9,624 bases of DNA from the NCBI GenBank assembly GCA_002862965.1, contig PKCW01000183.1:1-9624 (forward strand), given 5' to 3'. The position numbers were made by a program, and so were the translations under genes. The notes under the pieces were generated by a model, which searched no databases, was not told the DNA's origin, and saw only the letters and a program-made list of their open reading frames with translations. Of the stretch, positions 7,754 to 9,624 are shown in pieces. Each line of letters starts with the position of its first letter. Position 1 is the stretch's first letter. The stretch is from Pseudomonadota bacterium (lineage in GTDB: Bacteria > Pseudomonadota > Gammaproteobacteria > UBA5335).

Positions 7754-7769
7754 CTGTAAAAATATACAG
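7754..7769. promoter_or_regulatory. SOS box (LexA operator) of the lexA-imuA-imuB-dnaE2 operon
   Basis: Read on the minus strand, the site is CTGTATATTTTTACAG, a perfect CTGT-N8-ACAG operator of the E. coli type. Extended to 20 bp (7752-7771) it agrees with the E. coli consensus at 17 positions by eye. It lies one base upstream of the lexA ATG and overlaps the likely -10 box, so bound LexA would block the promoter. It implies damage-induced expression of all four genes. Confidence 0.92.
7761..7766 (-). promoter_or_regulatory. Probable -10 box of the lexA operon
   Basis: TATATT on the minus strand lies inside the SOS box, 8 bases before the lexA ATG. With the usual 6-8 base distance, transcription would begin at or within a base or two of the ATG, giving a leaderless or nearly leaderless mRNA. 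No strong -35 box is visible at the right distance. An alternative -10 a few bases upstream (AATACT or TACTGT) would leave a leader of only about 5-10 bases, still without a ribosome site. Confidence 0.4.
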
Positions 7770-7823
7770 TATTCTGGCGATGTAAGCATCCGGTTGATAC
7801 GTGCGCCCTGGCGGCAGCCCCTA

Positions 7824-7871
7824 TAACCCCGGACTCCAATCGGCTCCGTTACCGAACGTGGGAGAAGGTCG
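7824..7871 (+). mobile_element. Diverged remnant of an IS3-family terminus
   Basis: This stretch matches the reverse complement of the IS end at 9502-9549. Thirteen bases (TAACCCCGGACTC) are identical, and about 37 of 48 positions agree without gaps; most differences are transitions. In the intact copy it covers the transposase's final codons (NPGL), the stop and the terminal sequence. Here the same frame reads YNPGLQ, with the TAA changed to CAA. The rest of the element, which should lie to the left, is absent: lexA begins 72 bp away. It is thus an old, deleted insertion, inverted relative to the copy at the right edge. Confidence 0.7.
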
Positions 7872-8209
7872 CTCGAAACCCTGGGCGGTTCAGTCCATTA
7901 GCGCCAGATGTCTGGAATCGGCGACAACGCACGCCGATTCAACGCCTCGTTACACTCGCCGAATTGGGCTTCCTTTCAAGAGGGCGGCGCGAGATGAAGG
8001 TTGGGCATCGCACCCACCAGAAAAACCATCCATCACCGACGAGGCTCAGCAACAAGCAGCCACAAGACGGCAATGTCTGGATCGGAAAATGCGGCACGCT
8101 CAGATTTCGCTTGATCTGTCGAAAAACCCATCAGGCACCGGCAACGCATCGGTGCATGGATCTGCCCGGGGGGGGAGGGAGGTTTCACTCAGCCAGCAAA
8201 GGGAGCGCC
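7872..8209. other. Intergenic region upstream of the acyltransferase gene
   Basis: About 340 bp between the IS remnant and the acyltransferase start. The frame of the acyltransferase is open back to 7964, but the translated stretch shows no family resemblance and is rich in A/C-type leader sequence. No convincing sigma-70 promoter, riboswitch, tRNA or terminator was seen; TTGATC at 8111-8116 has no matching -10 box. A run of eight G lies near its end. Confidence 0.5.
8168..8175 (+). repeat. Homopolymeric G8 tract in the acyltransferase leader
   Basis: Eight consecutive G form part of a purine-rich stretch (GGGGGGGGAGGGAGG), 34 bases before the acyltransferase ATG. Such a tract can change length by slippage. 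Lying outside the coding region, it could affect leader folding or promoter spacing, or it could be a sequencing-sensitive site. Confidence 0.6.
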
Positions 8210-9550
8210 ATGAAAAAGCTCAATGCTCTGGACAATATGTTCTTGTTGATGGATCGGCCCGATCAGAAAATGCACATCGTTGCCTATGCGGTGTTCGAAA
8301 AACCGGCCGATGCCCCGGATGATTATGTCCAAAACCTGGTCGAGGATATGCGCCGGAATCCCTGGCCATTGCCGCATCACAACGAAAAACTGCATCGATC
8401 GATCGGAACCTTGGGGCGCTATCACTGGGTAGAGGCCGGGGACATGGACATGACTCATCATGTCCGGCTCGTGACGCTGCAGGGCCGCAATGCCGATCAG
8501 GCCCTTCGTGACTACACGACCGATCTCTATGCAACGGCGCTCGACTACGATCGCCCGATGTGGGAGATGCATGTCATCGACGGACTGGAACGCCGTAACG
8601 AATTCGCCCTGGCGTTCAAGGTCCATCACTGCAGCATCGATGGCATCTCGGCAAAAAATGTGATTGAAGAAGTGCTCCGACCCGACCCGGCGGACCTGTC
8701 CAATCCCGACATGCGCCGTAAAAAGAATCATCAGAAAACACGCTTTGATGCCGGTCTCCCGAGAATGAGCCGGCGGGAACGCTTGAAGGTGTACTGGAAG
8801 GGGCTGGGAACGATCCGCGGCCAGATCAAATCCGGCGAAACCATGCTGGTCCCGCCGCCCGATGCCGTCCCGGTGACCCGGTTCAACACGCTGGTGGAAC
8901 CGACCCGAAGCTTTGCCACGACCAGCCTGGCGCTGACACTCGTCGCCGAAATCGCCCGTGCTACGCGCAGCACGATCAACGATGTCATCAGCGCCGTCGT
9001 CGGCACCGCACTGCGGCGCTACCTCGATGGCAAGGGTGAATCGCCCGCCAAAAGCCTTTATGCAACGATGCCTATCTCAATCCATACCGAGGAGGACATG
9101 GATCAAAGCAACCGGATCTGCTTTTGCGCCTACAGCCTCGCAACCGATGCCGCATCGTCGACCGAACAGATCGAATCCATCCGGCAATCGACGGCCAAGG
9201 CCAAAGCGCAGATCCGCAGCGTTCCCCAAAGTGTGCTGTACAGTCTCATGGGGTTGCGCATCCTGTCGCTGATGATCAAGCGGTTGCGAGGGAATCGAGC
9301 GGTGAATCCGCGCACCATGACCAATGTCCTGATTTCGAACGTGCCCATCTTCAAGGAGGCGCGCTACTACAAAGGCTCGAAACTGCTGGGACTTTATCCC
9401 TTGTCGCTGGTCATGGACGGTATTGGCATCAACATCACGGTCAGCAGTTATATCGATCGTCTGTTGTTCGGCCTCGCATCGGACAGGACCAAGGCGCCGG
9501 ACGACGTCCCCCCGCTTTCAGTAGCGGGGCCATTTAGAGTCCGGGGTTAG
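8210..9550 (+). CDS. Wax ester synthase/diacylglycerol acyltransferase (WS/DGAT), C-terminus replaced by IS sequence
   Basis: WS/DGAT enzymes transfer acyl-CoA to fatty alcohols or diacylglycerol, giving wax esters or triacylglycerol for storage lipid at the inner membrane. The 446-residue product starts LNALDNMFLLMD and carries the catalytic HHxxxDG as HHCSIDG (139-145), preceded by the PLW-like DRPMWEMHVIDG (114-125). Later come NDVISAVVGTALRRYL (257-272), ISNVPIF (375-381) and the C-terminal LVMDGIGINITVSSYIDRLL (400-419). Family resemblance stops after about ASDRTKAPD (residue 431); the last 15 or so residues come from the IS end, where the usual C-terminal helix should be. Loss of that helix may or may not abolish activity. 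The ATG at 8210 has GGGAG 4 bases upstream. Base use looks less GC-rich than the SOS and cob genes. Substrate preference cannot be read. Confidence 0.9.
   Translation: MKKLNALDNMFLLMDRPDQKMHIVAYAVFEKPADAPDDYVQNLVEDMRRNPWPLPHHNEKLHRSIGTLGRYHWVEAGDMDMTHHVRLVTLQGRNADQALRDYTTDLYATALDYDRPMWEMHVIDGLERRNEFALAFKVHHCSIDGISAKNVIEEVLRPDPADLSNPDMRRKKNHQKTRFDAGLPRMSRRERLKVYWKGLGTIRGQIKSGETMLVPPPDAVPVTRFNTLVEPTRSFATTSLALTLVAEIARATRSTINDVISAVVGTALRRYLDGKGESPAKSLYATMPISIHTEEDMDQSNRICFCAYSLATDAASSTEQIESIRQSTAKAKAQIRSVPQSVLYSLMGLRILSLMIKRLRGNRAVNPRTMTNVLISNVPIFKEARYYKGSKLLGLYPLSLVMDGIGINITVSSYIDRLLFGLASDRTKAPDDVPPLSVAGPFRVRG
9510..9529. repeat. Inverted repeat inside the IS terminus
   Basis: CCCCGCT-TTCAGT-AGCGGGG is a perfect 7-bp inverted repeat with a 6-base loop, between the transposase stop and the outer IS end. 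It overlaps the last codons of the chimeric acyltransferase frame. No T-tract follows, but such a stem could halt or slow read-through into the transposase from outside, as sub-terminal hairpins do in several IS elements. Confidence 0.55.
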
Positions 9551-9624
9551 GGTAGCCGATATCGGCCATCCGTTTGGCGTATGCGGCGGGCGTCAGCCCG
9601 CCGAGTGCTTTCTTGGGTCTCTCC
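9534..9624 (-). CDS. IS3-family transposase (OrfB), C-terminal fragment
   Basis: The last 29 codons of a transposase running in from beyond the right edge end with TAA at 9534-9536. The peptide begins ERPKKALGGLTPAAYA and ends GYPNPGL. The arrangement E-R-P-x-x-A-L-G-x-L-T-P-x-x-Y/F-A is the typical end of the integrase (DDE) domain of IS3-family OrfB. The catalytic DDE residues lie outside the window, so integrity cannot be judged. It runs convergent to, and overlaps the end of, the acyltransferase frame. Confidence 0.85.
   Translation of the reverse strand, partial: ERPKKALGGLTPAAYAKRMADIGYPNPGL

Larger units (their letters stand above)
9501..9624 (-). mobile_element. IS3-family insertion sequence, transposase-3' end (partial)
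   Basis: The transposase end and the sequence beyond it mark the right end of an IS3-family element that continues past the window edge. The outer boundary is placed at about 9500-9506, where acyltransferase homology stops and similarity to the remnant at 7824-7871 also fades. The exact terminal base and the target duplication cannot be fixed, because the other end is not in the window. Confidence 0.75.

Noticed and set aside
7753..7839. In-frame upstream extension of lexA
   Set aside because: It would translate the SOS box and promoter; LexA proteins begin at the MDKLT-type sequence.
7861..7905. Possible tRNA-like T-loop (GCTCGAAACCC, GGTTCAGTCC)
   Set aside because: No matching acceptor stem, anticodon arm or D-arm could be assembled around it.
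7964..8209. In-frame upstream extension of the acyltransferase
   Set aside because: The added 82 residues do not resemble the family, while the ATG at 8210 has a ribosome site and a typical N-terminus.
8189..8731. Minus-strand open frame of 180 codons opposite the acyltransferase
   Set aside because: The plus-strand frame contains the catalytic motif; the opposite frame has no recognisable features.

Overview
The window looks like part of the chromosome of a GC-rich proteobacterium, most likely a gammaproteobacterium. The reasons are an Escherichia coli-type LexA with an E. coli-type SOS box, an imuA-type (not recA-like imuA') mutasome gene order, and a cobS/cobC pair. The genus cannot be read from the sequence.

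Left part (1-1689, all minus strand): the N-terminal 71 codons of a short-chain dehydrogenase (running off the window), then cobC-cobS, two late cobalamin-assembly genes joined by an ATGA overlap. The roughly 215-bp leader before cobC holds a GC-rich hairpin and no recognisable B12 riboswitch.

Centre (1904-7752, all minus strand): a complete SOS mutagenesis operon, lexA-imuA-imuB-dnaE2. LexA is the repressor, ImuA and ImuB are the accessory proteins, and DnaE2 (ImuC) is the error-prone polymerase. The genes are tightly packed: lexA/imuA overlap by 4 bp (ATGA), and imuB/dnaE2 overlap by 4 bp (TTGA, implying a TTG start for dnaE2). A near-consensus SOS box (CTGT-N8-ACAG) lies directly against the lexA ATG, which has no Shine-Dalgarno sequence. 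The mRNA may be leaderless and is probably regulated by LexA.

Right part (7753-9624, plus strand apart from the IS): a 457-bp gap, then a wax ester synthase/diacylglycerol acyltransferase (WS/DGAT) with an intact HHxxxDG motif. Its 3' end runs into the terminus of an IS3-family insertion sequence, whose transposase C-terminus is read on the minus strand at the window edge. A diverged copy of the same IS terminus (about 37 of 48 bases by eye) lies in inverted orientation at 7824-7871, between lexA and the acyltransferase. The acyltransferase gene is therefore bracketed by two inverted IS ends, one old and one fresher. This is the least expected structure in the window.

No tRNA, rRNA, CRISPR array or origin was seen. 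The many long plus-strand ORFs opposite dnaE2 and imuB are shadows of GC-rich coding sequence. I did not find a clearly new multi-gene system; the interest lies in the regulation of the mutasome operon and in the IS-bracketed acyltransferase.
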